A stretch of DNA of 64,000 bases from Marthasterias glacialis (GCA_911728455.2 OU452227.1:23747414-23811413); one strand, 5' to 3'. Shown: positions 1-11,612, counted from the first letter of the stretch. The notes: a model not told the origin generated them from the letters alone. Made by a program: numbers and translations.

Positions 1-100
1 GTTTTAGTGACTGACCTGAGTCATCACAATGTGGGTTCGAACCTGACACTTGTGTCCTTCACTTGAGCAAGACATGATTGCTTCTTCTTCCTTGGCTTTT
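1..100 (+). repeat. Truncated tRNA-headed SINE fragment (family 1), cut by the window edge
   Basis: A B-box-like stretch (GGTTCGAACCT, about 33-43) is followed by ACACTTGTGTCC and TTGAGCAAGACA. The same order occurs in the family-1 SINEs further along the window. Only the tRNA-proximal part is present. This is one of at least ten copies in the window. Confidence 0.6.
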
Positions 101-647
101 ATGTCCTAACTTGAGGATCCTGGCCTGCCGAGTAAAGAAGTAGAAGTAGAGAAGTAGAAATGCGGTAAAATCACAAAGGTGCTGTCTTTTTCAAACTGTG
201 ACTGCCAGCGCGCTTGCGCACATGTGCAGTAACTGGGTTATTCCATTTATACTTCCAGACTTGCAAGTCTCCCCCATGAGACTTACAATTACATCTTATG
301 ACCTGTGGGGCCACCATAATGCTATGGCGTTTCAAAAATGGGCCTTTCATTACCTTCTGCTGCCAAGCATTAACTTCAGATTCCTTTGTAATGCTCATCT
401 AAAACTTTCGCAACGTACTGTACACACATACATGATACCTGCATGACTGTTTTTATTCCAAATTATATGCACGAAACTGAAAACAAAATGAAATTTCATA
501 ATGAATACTCCCAGTTTGGTGTGCCATCATGTCACATGTTCTGATGTCTCAATATGCTCAACGCTTTAATTTTTGGTCGTCACCGGCGGTTGAAATCAGG
601 CACCAGTCAGCGGGTCTATGAACTCCTGGGATCGGACCAACCATTTT

Positions 648-806
648 CTAAAAGGGGTGTTACAAGGCTTTTGGAGCACGACTGCATTGTTTAAATAGTG
701 TGTGACAAGTAGAAGGCAGGGTACATCTTATATTTGGATCCATACACTAATTAAACAACGTGGTCGTGCTCCGCAACTGTTCGATCCTCACCCCTTTGTC
801 ACCCAC
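648..806. repeat. Small foldback (MITE-like) element
   Basis: The left arm AAAGGGGTG...GGAGCACGAC is matched in reverse complement by GTCGTGCTCC...CACCCCTTTG about 110 bp later. The arms are imperfect, and no target-site duplication could be fixed by eye. Nothing coding is visible in the surrounding 100-1240. Confidence 0.45.
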
Positions 807-1244
807 TTCTTTTCATTTAGCAAGAGTTGTTTCTTCAAGTTGTTGCATTTTCCCTTCAAATCCTTGTCCCCCTCTATCCCCATTATCAAACTGAGTAAGG
901 TGGCTAAAAAATGAGATTGATAATTACGTAGGCCGCAAACTGACAAGAATACAACACTCACACAAAATGTGTGATGATGCAATCTAGTATCCAAAGTATC
1001 AGTTCTTGATACATGAATATATGACACGCAAATAATTTTTGAAAATAAGTATTTCCTTTATGGCATATCTTCACAGTGAGGTGGTGATATGGGCAAAAAA
1101 TGAATGAGATGGTCACTGAACGTAGCGATGTGGGCAGCCTCATAGTTGAGTGGGCAGGGAAAACACTGAAGCAAGTATACATGTGTGTTATTAACTTTTT
1201 TATTTTTTCATGTCTTGAAGCATAGCATAAGAGCAATTGCTACG

Positions 1245-3579
1245 ATGGCTCTTCGTTTGAGAGTACTCATGACTTCTCTGTCATCACTAAGACATTACCA
1301 GAGTAGAGGTACACCTGCTGCTGCTCGGATCTTGAACAGAGCTGTGTTAGAACAAAACAGGTAAAGGTTTAAAAGCCACAATTTATTAATTTGTTTATTT
1401 ATGTACTAATTTATTGTTTATTTATTTACTTTAAAGTTTTAGGCAAGTACAAAAACGCAAGTAGAAATCTCCCTCGTCCAATACAACAAGACTGAGGATC
1501 AATTGAAAGTGAACTCAATCAATATTTGAAAGGGTGCTCTGACAGATAAACGGAACGGAATTGAAAATATAACAAGACAGTCTAATAAAAACATACCAAA
1601 CCATGCACAAAGATGAAGATTAAAATGTAAAGAATGCAAAAAAGATTTTGTGGAGAATACAGCGATTTCCCTCTAGGAGGAGGGCAAAACTGAGAAAGTA
1701 GCCTTGCTCCCCACCCCCCCCCCACACGCACAAGCCCAGAAAAAAAGGGAGAAGAGTTGCTATTTCTCCTCACAGAGAGAACAGCTTACAGATCATCATC
1801 ATCCTATGACTGTGGCCGAGATAAAATCCACAATATCTTTTCTTCAGGCATCTCTGTCAGACATCGGGCAGGCTTGGTGATCTCATTCTTGTTGTGTGTC
1901 CCTGGCAACAGCATCCAAATAGTTCATTTGTGTTCTTCCTCTGTTGGGACAGGGGAGTCTCCAGTTGCTTACAGATACATATAGGGTCAAACATATTTAA
2001 GAAGAAAAACAATTTCGCTCAACCCAATTATCAAAGATGACGGGGAAAAAAGAAAGACAAAAAAGTATGCTCTGAAGTAGTGTAAACCAAGGGATTTAGT
2101 GAGAGTTTCAAGTGAGAGCTTCAGATGAGAGGCTATGTTTATCAAAATTAGTGATGATTGGTTTCAGAGATCATCCCAACTAACTAGATTTTTATAATAA
2201 AACAAGCCTTTGTCAATTTTAGCCACAATAATTGGAACTCTCGGCTTTTGTATTTTATTGACTACTGCTTAGCTTCAGTGAAAAACTAAAGTTGTTTTCC
2301 AGGCATTGCAAACCCCTGGTCTGTTAAGTTAGCAGCTGCTACCAACTTCAAAATAGACTCCAATGTCATTGAAACAAAGTTACATTTTGATTAGCATTTT
2401 TCTCTGTGTATCATTCTCTGCTTAGAAAATTATCAACAACAGAACCACCCTCTTATGAAGAGTTCAATGTCCAGGACAAAGATGACTTCAATGAGAGGGT
2501 TTTGAAAAGCCCAGTTCCAACCGTTGTGGACTTCCATGCAAGGTGAGGGGAAAACTAACAAGAAGAGCATAGCAAAGAGAAAGGTCTACCTTTATATGGA
2601 TTAATTGTTTATGTTCGAATTCCTTAGTTGTTTGAAATAAACTGTTAATGGTGCTGCCATCTTTGTAATGCTTACTGGCATACTACCTGCAGTCACAATC
2701 TTAAATTGCTAAATATAATTGTATATATTATTTTTTAAATGGGACCATATTATTATTTTTCCTACCAGCTTTAAGATTGGAAGCATTGGTTTAACCAGTT
2801 GCTGCCATATTCTTCCATTTTTTTTCTCATCTAGCTTGACAGGGTTATTTTCTCTGAACTAACGGAATCATTTTTCTTTGAAAATACCGCTTGCACAAAG
2901 AAACCTTGACTTGACAAACCCATGAGAACAAAGATTCCCTTTATGGCACCATTTTTGTTTTCTCTATTGAGAAAATTTCGAATTCATGCACCATGAATTG
3001 CGAAACCTTGGTTCTGTGCCATGGCTTACGATTGATACTAAATCCAGAACCAAGGCTGGATCCCTGGCTCACTCTGACTTACCTCCATTGAGCTGAAGTA
3101 CATTGAATGAACAATGGTGGAAGCCTCTCTATGTCTTGTAATCCTCTTCTTGGAACAAAAGGACTAAGGTCTGGAAGGGGGGATTACACAATAACACCTG
3201 CACACTAGTAAAAAATTGGCAAAATACTGTCCTGTTGGTGTCATATGCAAGGGGTCTTTTGCTATGGTTTGTCCTGGTTGGTTTGAAGAATAAGGTACTG
3301 AGATCTTGAAAGAAAATTTCATTTTTTCATTTTCTTTCCAGTTGGTGCAAACCATGCCATGCACTTGCCCCTCGACTTCAAGAGGTCCTAGCAGAGAGAG
3401 CAGGACGGGTCCAGCTAGCTAAAGTGGACGTTGATGAGCACACAGATCTAGCCATGGAGTATGATGTTAGCTCTATCCCCAAGGTTATTATGTTTAAAGA
3501 GGGCAAGGTCGCTGGTGAATTTATCGGCCTGATGGAAAAGGACAAAATAGAGAGTTTTGTTGATCGATTGACATTATAG
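1245..3579 (+). CDS. TXN2: Thioredoxin, mitochondrial (3 coding exons, 156 aa)
   Basis: Coding exons are 1245-1360, 2426-2542 and 3342-3579. All introns are GT-AG and the phases close to 157 codons with the stop. Residues 1 to about 45 are basic and hydroxylated without acids, as in a mitochondrial presequence. The thioredoxin fold follows, with FHASWCKPC at the active site (exon 2/3 junction), the KVDVDEH strand and the cis-proline in SSIPKV. In the family the protein reduces disulfides in the matrix, feeds PRDX3/PRDX5 and is recharged by TXNRD2. The length matches animal TXN2 (about 166 aa). The start is the first in-frame ATG before the presequence. An oddity is Lys, not Gly, between the first active-site Cys and Pro, with His after the second Cys. 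It lies upstream of RPS2 on the same strand but about 5 kb away, so no shared transcription is implied. Cytosolic thioredoxin is unlikely because of the presequence. Confidence 0.95.
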
Positions 3580-3741
3580 CATTAATCGGTTATTGAATAG
3601 TATAATCAAGGCTGAATACAAAAAACTACTATGCCTATCATCATTTTAAAGCTATACTTTATCAGCATGTTGTTAATTTGGTTCAGTTCTGTTCAGTTCA
3701 GTGTATTTCAACTCTATTAGTTTTCTCTGACAATATAAAAC

Positions 3742-3918
3742 CAGGCCTGATTGCTTCGTTCTTGAAATGGCAAGGGCACCAAGGCATTTTCTTCTTGATA
3801 AAGGGCACCTCCATTAGGGAAATGTAAATTTGCACTGGAACATTTCAAGGGCACCAAGGCAAAGACCAGGGACAATGGAGGCAATTGGCTCTGTTGCCTC
3901 CATGATGTATCAGGCCTG
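3742..3918. repeat. MITE-like palindromic element, family CAGGCCTGAT
   Basis: The terminal inverted repeats are CAGGCCTGATTGCTTCGTT on the left and ...GATGTATCAGGCCTG on the right. Inside, the phrase AAGGGCACCAAGGCA occurs twice. A second, interrupted copy lies at 6420-6742. This copy sits in the TXN2 3' UTR or just downstream of it. Confidence 0.6.
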
Positions 3919-4514
3919 TAAAAAATGGAATTAAACAATAAGGATTAAAAGTGGTAGAAGTCTCCTAAAAGCAAGCTTGTGGAGTGGAGACCCCAATTAT
4001 TTTGTTGAACCGTATTTCTGTGATTTGAAGCAAGTTTTAGAATGTATTTGGTCGAAAAATAAGCAATTTTCCATTTAATATTCCCTCGTCAGTGTTTTCC
4101 CAAGGCCTCATACTCGGGCATGCAACATTTCAGCAGATCAGCTGACTTCCTCTTTTTATCATCTTTTAGTGCCATAGAAAACTAAAAAGCACTGTGCAAA
4201 GTTTTGTGTACCAGCTAATTTCCTCTTTTTTGTGAAAACAAAGTAGCATGCATACTATGCAGCTGTACACTGGTTACCCACACCTTCTTAAAACAAAATA
4301 CTTTGCAACTGTTTGTCCTGTTTGTGTGCTGTCAATTTATTTCTGTGTGAATGCTTTGAAACAAAACTCAAACAAAACTGTTGAACATATTACCCTGGGA
4401 TGATCAATCAAACTTCAGCTCAATTGGAAATGTTCAGAAGCATTAAACTTCTCCTTTGCTTACATTTAGTAATTTATAAACACACTAACAAGGGTGAGGA
4501 ATAACTAATTAACT

Positions 4515-4885
4515 GTGCAGTGGTGTAGCTAGGGCTTGAGGTGACGGGGGGGGGGGGGGGGGGGGGAGAAGGGGGAGGGCAAGGTTACAGGATGGTGCCC
4601 CTTCACTCGCTTTTTTTTTTCTTTAAATCTTAGCAATATTTTCAGAAATGATTAATAACCATAGGCTTAGATATAAGTCACAGTCTCAAGTGTCACTTCA
4701 TGGTGGATATCATCCTTGGAAAAAAAGTATTAATCAAACTTTAAAATCTTGGTCGATTTGGCTCCTCCCTAAGGCAGTGCCTGGGGCATGTGCCCCTTGT
4801 CCCCCCCCCTTGTCCCCCCTTGTCCCCATTACCTTCCCTTTGTCCCCCCTTTGCCCTTGCCCCTCCCCAGCTAGGCCACTATTAA
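4515..4885. repeat. Foldback repeat with homopolymer G and C tracts
   Basis: GTGTAGCTAGGG at the left is mirrored by CCAGCTAGGCCAC at the right. The interior holds an uninterrupted G run of about 20 (4546-4566) and a C-rich run of CCCCTTGT units (4796-4870). An AATAAA at 5051-5056 beyond it is one candidate TXN2 polyadenylation signal, but I cannot assign it firmly. Confidence 0.45.
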
Positions 4886-5144
4886 TGTTTGTGGTTTATG
4901 CAACCATTCAAGTAGTGCTTTGTTCTTTTAGTACTTTTGCAAGTTTTTAGTGCAACAGGAAACATCATTTGGGAAAATCCACTGGACCACAGGAATAACA
5001 AATTGTCAGAATGATTACTGTGATTTGATTTGTTGAAACTTATTATTGATAATAAAACATTCTCAAGTAGAAAAACTAAAGTAATGGTTTATTACTTGAT
5101 ATTTAAAGAAAAAGCTTTATGGTGATTCTCTTACAATGCCACTT

Positions 5145-5230
5145 CCTGGGTTGTATTGGCATAGGCACATAAACCTTGAGGTCGCAGATTCAATTCCGTT
5201 CTATGCACTTTTTCTTTGTTCACCTCTGAA
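5145..5230 (+). repeat. Fragment of the tRNA-bearing inverted element (T-arm side)
   Basis: GGTCGCAGATTCAATTCC followed by TTTTTCTTTGTTCACC matches the 3' half and flank of the tRNA-like arms at 21965, 30389 and 44953. The 5' half is missing. Confidence 0.5.
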
Positions 5231-5918
5231 AATTGACAAAAAGTTCTTATTACATGTATCAAGTCATTAGGAAACAAGATTTCTGATTCCTATTCAGGTG
5301 TGATATTCTTCCTGATTTATTTTTATTAAAAAACCTTACTATTCTATAAAATCATTATGGAGGTCACTTGCACTCTGTAAAATGTTCCAACTTTTTTCCC
5401 AAGGGCCAAAATTATGCCCGCTGTGGTTAATGTATCGTAAGTAACAATATAACTGCTTATAGACGTCAATATCATGTGTTTTGATTAAATTTTAATCAGG
5501 ATCTTTTCTTTTCATTATAAAAGCATTTTAATAGTTAATGATATTATGTAAAGAATTGTAGCACTTATTGATGGTAATTACTATGCTATTTTGGTAATAA
5601 ATTATTAGACATTTTAATAGTTTTTGTATTGCTTTATGGTTTTTTATAAATTATGAAACCCTGAAAGCAACTGATGAAAACCTGTTTACAGTTTGAAATA
5701 CCTGTCTGTGTCTGAGGTTGGGAAAGGAATCGACCTAATACATTACCTGGTAGGCCTGTGCTTCTCAGATATCCACTTGCATTAATTTCTTTCCAAAATA
5801 ATGAAAAGAACTATTTGGGATGGTAATAGTTAAATGATTGATTAAATTTCAGGTTTTGAAATTTTTTTGAACAAATCAAATTTGCTTTTAAATATAACCT
5901 GACCAATTTTGTTTTAAT

Positions 5919-6068
5919 GGGAGACTTTTAGGATGCTAGGTGGCAGCAGACTTACTAGCATCCATTGTTCTCAGAATCTTCTTTGTGCATGCTCATAACT
6001 ACGTAAACAATGACAATGGTCTGGTAAGTCTGCTGCCACTTATCATGCCTATCATTCAAAAGTCTCCC
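5919..6068. repeat. MITE with GGGAGACTTTT...CTAGGTGGCAGCAGAC inverted termini
   Basis: The left terminus GGGAGACTTTTAGGATGC continues into GGTGGCAGCAGACTTAC. The right side reads GTAAGTCTGCTGCCAC...AAAAGTCTCCC. A relative with the same CTAGGTGGCAGCAGAC arm is at 27299-27462, and fragments lie near 7060 and 40136. It is too short to encode a transposase, so it is a non-autonomous element. Confidence 0.65.
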
Positions 6069-6419
6069 ATAGTGCACAAAAAGCCTGACACCAGCCTGCC
6101 AGTGTTATCATTTGAGTCTTGGTAGTGGTAGGTCCATTTCATTTTTGGAAGAAACCAATGTATCTTGGAGCCCATCCAGTCCGTTCAGCTTTCTATTAAA
6201 CAATTTTGCCTAGAACGATGCTTTCAGACCTGGAATTTCACCTGATGGCCATTTTTATTTTGCAAAAGGCACTAGCTTCAATAGGACAATCTTAGGGAAA
6301 CCTCTGAAGGGGTACCGAGGCAGATACTAGGACAATAGAGGCCATAGCCTGTAATTCTAGGTCCATGCTTTTTCTTCTAAGCAAAATAAGCAATTGACCA
6401 ATTACTGACATGCATGATA

Positions 6420-6742
6420 CAGGCTTGATACTTCATGGAGGAAATGGAGGCAATCACCCATGTGCCCTATGGGGCTGATTTCACAAAGAATTAAGCTTGA
6501 TGTTAACTGTGTATCAATCTTAATTGCTTAGCAAAGGGTGATGTCACCATACAAATCACTATGGCAATATTGACAACACATCTTAAGATGAATCCTAGCC
6601 TTTGTGAAATTGATCCTGGTCATTGCCTTGGTGGCCCATAGAAATATCAATGCTTCAGGACAGTTTTTCATTTCCCTCATAGAGGTGCCCTTTACTATTC
6701 GGGGAAAATGCCTTGGTCTTACAAGAATGAAGTATCAGGCCT
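6420..6742. repeat. Host MITE (family CAGGCCTGAT) interrupted by a second element
   Basis: The ends CAGGCTTGATACTTCATGG and GAAGTATCAGGCCT match the reverse complement of the intact copy at 3742-3918. Homology breaks after GTGCCCTAT (6470) and resumes at TCATTGCCTTGGTG (about 6619). The intervening ~148 bp is a separate element. Confidence 0.55.
6471..6618. repeat. Inner MITE nested in the 6420-6742 element
   Basis: The inverted termini are GGCTGATTTCACAAAG and CTTTGTGAAATTGATCC, with TCTTAAGATGAATCCTAG inside. A fragment with CATCTTAAGATGAGTTG recurs at 47630-47670. It is related in style to the ATTTCATAAAGCT elements at 14723 and 19903. Confidence 0.55.
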
Positions 6743-7954
6743 AATGATTTTGCCTGGTAACCGTTTCTGCTAAGATTGTTTATGTGCTGTTAAAAAATGT
6801 CAAGCAAAAAACACAAGGGAATTAAACTGACTGGGTAAAGTAAAGTGTACAACATTGCTTTTTAGCAGCTGAAATTGTTCCCTGACCCACTTTACTAGTA
6901 AAAATTCCTTCACATTAGGTCGGAAGAGCTTTGAAAACAAACTCAATGTAGGCTACGTTTACAAAAGTCAACAATTTGAATACCGGTAAATAAATATGGC
7001 AGTTTGGTGGAAACAGCAGACGACACTCAATTTGTTGGCTTACAGTGACATTTTGTGACCACTAGGTGGCGCTAGTCTACATATGACGTATTTTTTACCC
7101 AGAAATCCTTCTTCTTTAACATCACGTAAGTACCGAATGAGATTTACAATGACTCTCTAAAATCATCTAAAAATCTTTACAATCCTTCCATGTTCAATTA
7201 CACTTTTTACATATTCTCATCCACTTTTAAGTTATGCTTTATTTAGTGCTAATTTTATTACAAATTGAATTTACATTTTGGACAAATTTTGATGGTTAAT
7301 TTTTACCCAGAATTGTATTGTAACTTGTCAATGTAAAAACAAGGGTGTGGTTGTAGCGCTGGTGCACGTCGTTTTCGTCTAATAGATTTTGTACACGTGT
7401 GTCTGAGACCAGCGTAAATAATTTGCGATTTGGAGTCCCATATGATATGGGGCCAATCCACTTCGTCTAGCACCATTGCAATCCAATCGTTGTGCTCGCT
7501 GTAATTTTCGACATGCAACGTTCCTGATCATAAAACTTGCCGATTGAATGCTACTGTACTGACTACTGATTTAGATGACTTTACTGCTGGAATTTTTTTG
7601 AATCACAAACAAATTTTGATGAAATGGTTCTTGAGAATGAGAGTAACTTTTTATTCACATTTACAAGTCAAAACTCAACGAAATTTCATTTTTCTATGTA
7701 AAATCATACACATGTTCTCAAACTGGGGATAACAAAAACCTTTTCAACGTCATTATTAAAAGGATTGAGCACCAGTCACAAGATGTACATCATGGGTTTG
7801 ATATTTTTTGACTGATATAGCGCTTGGCCTGCTGGGTAGAACAGTCTGATCCCCCTTACATGCCATTGTTGGCGGATTGGCAGTTGATCACATCTACAAT
7901 CAATATTGAAAAATTTGTAAAGTTGTTTAGGGAACCCGACAAAGTGGTTTTCGA

Positions 7955-8055
7955 GTCACTTCGTACCTTTGCCACTTCGTACCTTGGTCACTTCGTACCT
8001 TCACCAAGGTACGAAGTGACTTTGGACGTTTCGTACCCTGGACGTTTTGTACTTT
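7955..8055. repeat. CACTTCGTACC tandem/inverted repeat cluster
   Basis: CACTTCGTACCTT occurs three times in direct orientation, immediately followed by its reverse complement (AAGGTACGAAGTGA) and then by two diverged GGACGTTTCGTACC-like units. The centre can form a hairpin. It lies about 400 bp upstream of the RPS2 start codon. Confidence 0.6.
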
Positions 8056-8342
8056 TCAAAATTAACTTCATACCATCTGTTAGTGTTGATTCCGCAATTC
8101 TACACAGGAATTATGCCCCGTTGTGTCGCGTCAGGAGGACGTGTGAGCACAACACACCAGTACCGCAGCAGTAAAAAACCGCCTCGTAATAACGCGTGAA
8201 ACGAGAAATGTAACGGGAAGATTTTCGTACATGTGTCTGATCAACGACTGTTTCGTTACATGTCAAAAGATGTGCAAACACTTCGCGGATAGCCTGTTAT
8301 GCTGATGCTATGAGTTACATATTTTTTTACGCACTCAAAAAC

Positions 8343-8362
8343 TTTTCATCCTCGTTCACAGT
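8343..8362 (+). promoter_or_regulatory. Possible 5' terminal oligopyrimidine start of the RPS2 mRNA
   Basis: A CTTTTCATCCTC pyrimidine-led stretch is followed within 20 nt by a GTAGTT donor-like site. The coding exon opens with an acceptor (TTTATTTGCAG, ending 8460) two bases before the ATG, so a short upstream non-coding exon must exist. Ribosomal protein mRNAs normally begin with a TOP tract. The exact start and donor are inferred. Confidence 0.25.
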
Positions 8363-8462
8363 AGTTGCAGTAATTCTAACCCTCAATCCGAGGTTATGTT
8401 AACCTCTTATAAAGAGACAAGTTTTACAATATTGAATCTTTTTCTTATTTTTATTTGCAGCA

Positions 8463-10977
8463 ATGGCGGACCAAGCACCAGCCGGTGATCGTGGCGGTTT
8501 TCGCGGTGGCTTTGGGTCAGGAGGGCGTGGCAGGGGCCGCGGTCGTGGACGTGGCCGTGGGCGTGGTAGGGGCCGTGGGAAGCCCGATGACAAGGAGTGG
8601 GTTCCAGTAACAAAACTGGGCCGACTTGTCAAGGATCTCAAGATAAAGTCTCTTGAGGAAATCTATACATTTTCCCTGCCGATTAAGGTAAAGTTATATT
8701 GGATGGTTTTAGAGTTTTTTTAATCATAAGATAAAGAGGTCCAAGTTTGCAGAAAATTCAAGAAATTCCACTGCTTTGGCCTTGTAGTAGTGGAAGTATT
8801 TTGTAAACTGTATCTGTGTTGTCAAAATATTTGAAGAACTACTTAATGATACTCTTAATCTTATCCCTTTCCAAGATGTAAGAAGTTACAGATTGTTTTA
8901 TTCGCAATATATGTTTCTTTCTGCACCTTACAGGAAGCTGAAATCATTGATTTCTTCCTTGGAACTGCCTTAAAGGATGAGGTACTCAAGATTATGCCCG
9001 TACAGAAACAGACCCGAGCTGGACAGCGAACCCGATTCAAGGTGATTATGTTCTCCATCCAATCCAAATGTTTTTAGTGCTCACATTGTGCTCTGGTTAC
9101 AGGCTGTTAAGGCTGGTGTAGGTAAAGCATTTTTCGTAAATTTTTTTTTATGTTCAGCCAACTTGCGTTCGAGGTTAAATGATTATCTACTGCTTTTTAA
9201 TACAAATTTAGTTAAATCAAAACAGTTTAATCATCGATATTTGTGTGCCTGTGTACAGAAACAGGTATGCAAATGCAGTTTTCAATGCAGCCAACGTCCA
9301 TCGATATGTAATGCACTGTGTAATAATGCTGTGTGTGTTGTGCACTAACAATACTGCACTGTGGTTAAGGCGAGCTTCAGGCAAATCTTGTATTAACTAG
9401 AGTTGACTGTACTCCGTTTACCTGTTGGCTACATATATTTTAATACCCAAGGATTTTTCTTTTGCATTAATCGTCAACTTCATCGATTTTTTTATATATT
9501 ATATATATGTATATTTTTTTGTCATTGTTGAAATAAATGCGTGACATAATAATTAAAAACAAAATTTTTTTCTTTCTTTTCCTTGTAACAGGCATTCGTT
9601 GCGATTGGAGATCACGCAGGACATATAGGTCTTGGAGTGAAGTGCTCTAAAGAGGTGGCTACGGCCATCCGAGGGGCTATTATCTTGGCCAAGTTGTCGG
9701 TCATCCCAGTACGACGAGGCTACTGGGGAAACAAGATCGGCAAGCCCCACACCGTGCCCTGCAAGGTTAGCCCAGCTCACTAGGTCTTAGTTACATAGAA
9801 ATTGTATTCTTTTAATTGTAATATACTAGAAGGACCAACAAAATTGTCCTTTTGAAATACAGTGGTAAGAAGGCAAAACAAAAATTAAGATGTCTGTACC
9901 ATACTCATTGTGTATAGACCACTGTTTTATTGACCTTTATCATAGTGTAGCCATCTTGCTGTTCTTCCAGTCAACCCATTATAACCAAACTGAGGCTGGA
10001 AGGAAAGATAGTCTGGTCCCTTTCATGATATGAGAATTAGAACTGACACTGTCAATGTTGTATGCAGGGTACTTGACAGATGATCACAGCATGATAAAGT
10101 TTATTGTTGGCTTGATTCCCTTCCAGGCAGCATTGCTGATTACCATTGCATGATATTAATGGAATGCTAAATGTTTATTAGTGTTTTTTTTTTGGGGGGG
10201 GGGTTAATTTTTTAATAAGTTTATAAAGTGCATAAAATGCTAGCCTTTTCACCCGTAAGCCTCTATTTTGAGTTTTGTTTAATGTAAGCTGCCTTCATCG
10301 ACACCAACTGATAAACACTTCCACAAATTGATTTGATCCAATCAGGTGACAGGAAAGTGTGGGAGTGTCCTGGTGCGGTTGATCCCTGCACCACGTGGGA
10401 CCGGTGTTGTCAGTGCACCAGTGCCCAAGAAACTGCTGCATATGGCTGGTATAGAGGACTGTTATACCAGTGCCTGCGGTTCGACATCAACCCTTGGAAA
10501 CTTCGGTAAGAGGAAGAGGATAGCATTGCTACATAAGACTCATCACAGATAACTCAAAACTTTTGAATTTGAAGTAACAGTGAAACATTCTGTTGAAAAA
10601 CCCCTCTATTTTTAAATTTATACAGTGTAGAATTTGTTTTATTTATTTGAATTTTTAAAATTATTCTTTAGAATTTCCCCTTAATAAAGTTCTTGGTCAT
10701 TTGTTTTCGTATTTGAAATTTGCAGATCAAAGGTATTCCTTTTTAAAAACCCAGCTTAAATTCAATGTGTTTGTATGCTTTTATATGCTTTATGTCATAT
10801 TTGTCCAATGCAGCAAAGGCAACTTTCCAAGCGGTATCGAAGACTTACAGCTACCTGACACCAGACATGTGGAAGGAGACAGTCTTCACCAAGTCACCGT
10901 TCCAGGAGTTCACAGATCACTTGGCCAAGACCTACAAGCCTGTGCAGCCAGCAGCGGCTCCACAGCAAGCATTCTAA
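8463..10977 (+). CDS. RPS2: 40S ribosomal protein S2 (uS5), 5 coding exons, 276 aa
   Basis: Coding exons are 8463-8687, 8934-9041, 9592-9765, 10346-10505 and 10814-10977. All have GT-AG borders, with a stop at 10975-10977. Residues about 12-38 form the Gly-Arg repeat typical of animal uS5, an arginine-methylation target of PRMT3 in other species. Then come the S5 N-terminal RNA-binding domain ([15 protein letters not shown] onward, through the glycine-rich [10 protein letters not shown] loop) and the S5 C-terminal domain ([15 protein letters not shown], ending in [14 protein letters not shown]). It sits at the shoulder of the small subunit, near the mRNA entry channel and the decoding site. 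Length is close to human (293 aa), the difference lying in the N-terminal tail. The acceptor two bases before the ATG implies a non-coding first exon. The C-terminus is Ala/Pro-rich, as is usual. No odd residues were seen. The introns are candidate snoRNA hosts by analogy with mammals. Confidence 0.97.
9924..10022. repeat. Truncated MITE of the family seen at 61137-61321
   Basis: GACCTTTATCATAGTG.AGCCATCTTG is followed by AAACTGAGGCTGGAAGG and GATAGTCTGGT. The same blocks, in matching order or inverted, lie at 61137-61321 and 18108-18205. It is within RPS2 intron 4. Confidence 0.5.
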
Positions 10978-11315
10978 ACCCAGGCGACAGTGCTCCCTGG
11001 TCTAGCGCTTCGGCCTAGTTTTCGGGACGAGACGTCCCAGGCCACTATGACTGCAGTTTGGTTGAGGAAGCCTGCATGCTGTTTTTATTTTATATCATAA
11101 TTATATCTAAAATTTATTAATTTCTCACAAACCTGAACTGTTCTCATACACTATTTAATGAAGCTAGGCTCATTGGCTGTATTTCTTTGAGAAATGACCT
11201 ACATGTATTTCGTTGATGCTTAACATCTGATAAAAATGTGCTACTTACTAAAGGAAACAACTAAAGTCTGTGATGTACAGGCTTGTTTGTTCTGGGTTCT
11301 ATGCACTGTCAAGTA

Positions 11316-11612
11316 AGCTGCAAGAGGCAAGCGTGATCAGCTGCAAGAGGCAAGCGTGATCAGCTGCAAGAGGCAAGCGTGATCAGCTGCAAGAGGCAAG
11401 CGTGATCAGCTGCAAGAGGCAAGCATGATCAGCTGCAAGAGGCAAGCGTGATCAGCTGCAAGAGGCAAGCATGATCAGCTGCAAGAGGCAAGCGGGATCA
11501 GCTGCACAGGGCAAGCGGGATCAGCTGCACGAGGCAAGCGTGATCAGCTGCACGAGGCAAGCGGGATCAGCTGCAAAGGCAAGCGTGATCAGCTGCAAGA
11601 GACAGCTGAGGC
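11316..11612 (+). repeat. Minisatellite, 23-bp unit, about 12.5 copies
   Basis: The unit AGCTGCAAGAGGCAAGCGTG plus ATC starts at 11316, 11339, 11362, 11385 and so on every 23 bp to about 11569, where one unit is 22 bp, and it then decays. Variants change CGTG to CATG or CGGG and AAGAGG to ACGAGG or ACAGGG. There are no spacers, so it is not CRISPR-like. It begins about 340 bp after the RPS2 stop. The rest of 10978-12700 shows nothing recognisable, apart from an AATAAA at 11965-11970. Confidence 0.9.

Noticed and set aside
7824..8174. 116-codon open frame upstream of RPS2
   Set aside because: It runs through the CACTTCGTACC repeat cluster, has no recognisable domain and no splice or codon-use support.
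11316..11612. CRISPR-like array
   Set aside because: The 23-bp units abut with no spacers and the host is a eukaryote, so this is a minisatellite.
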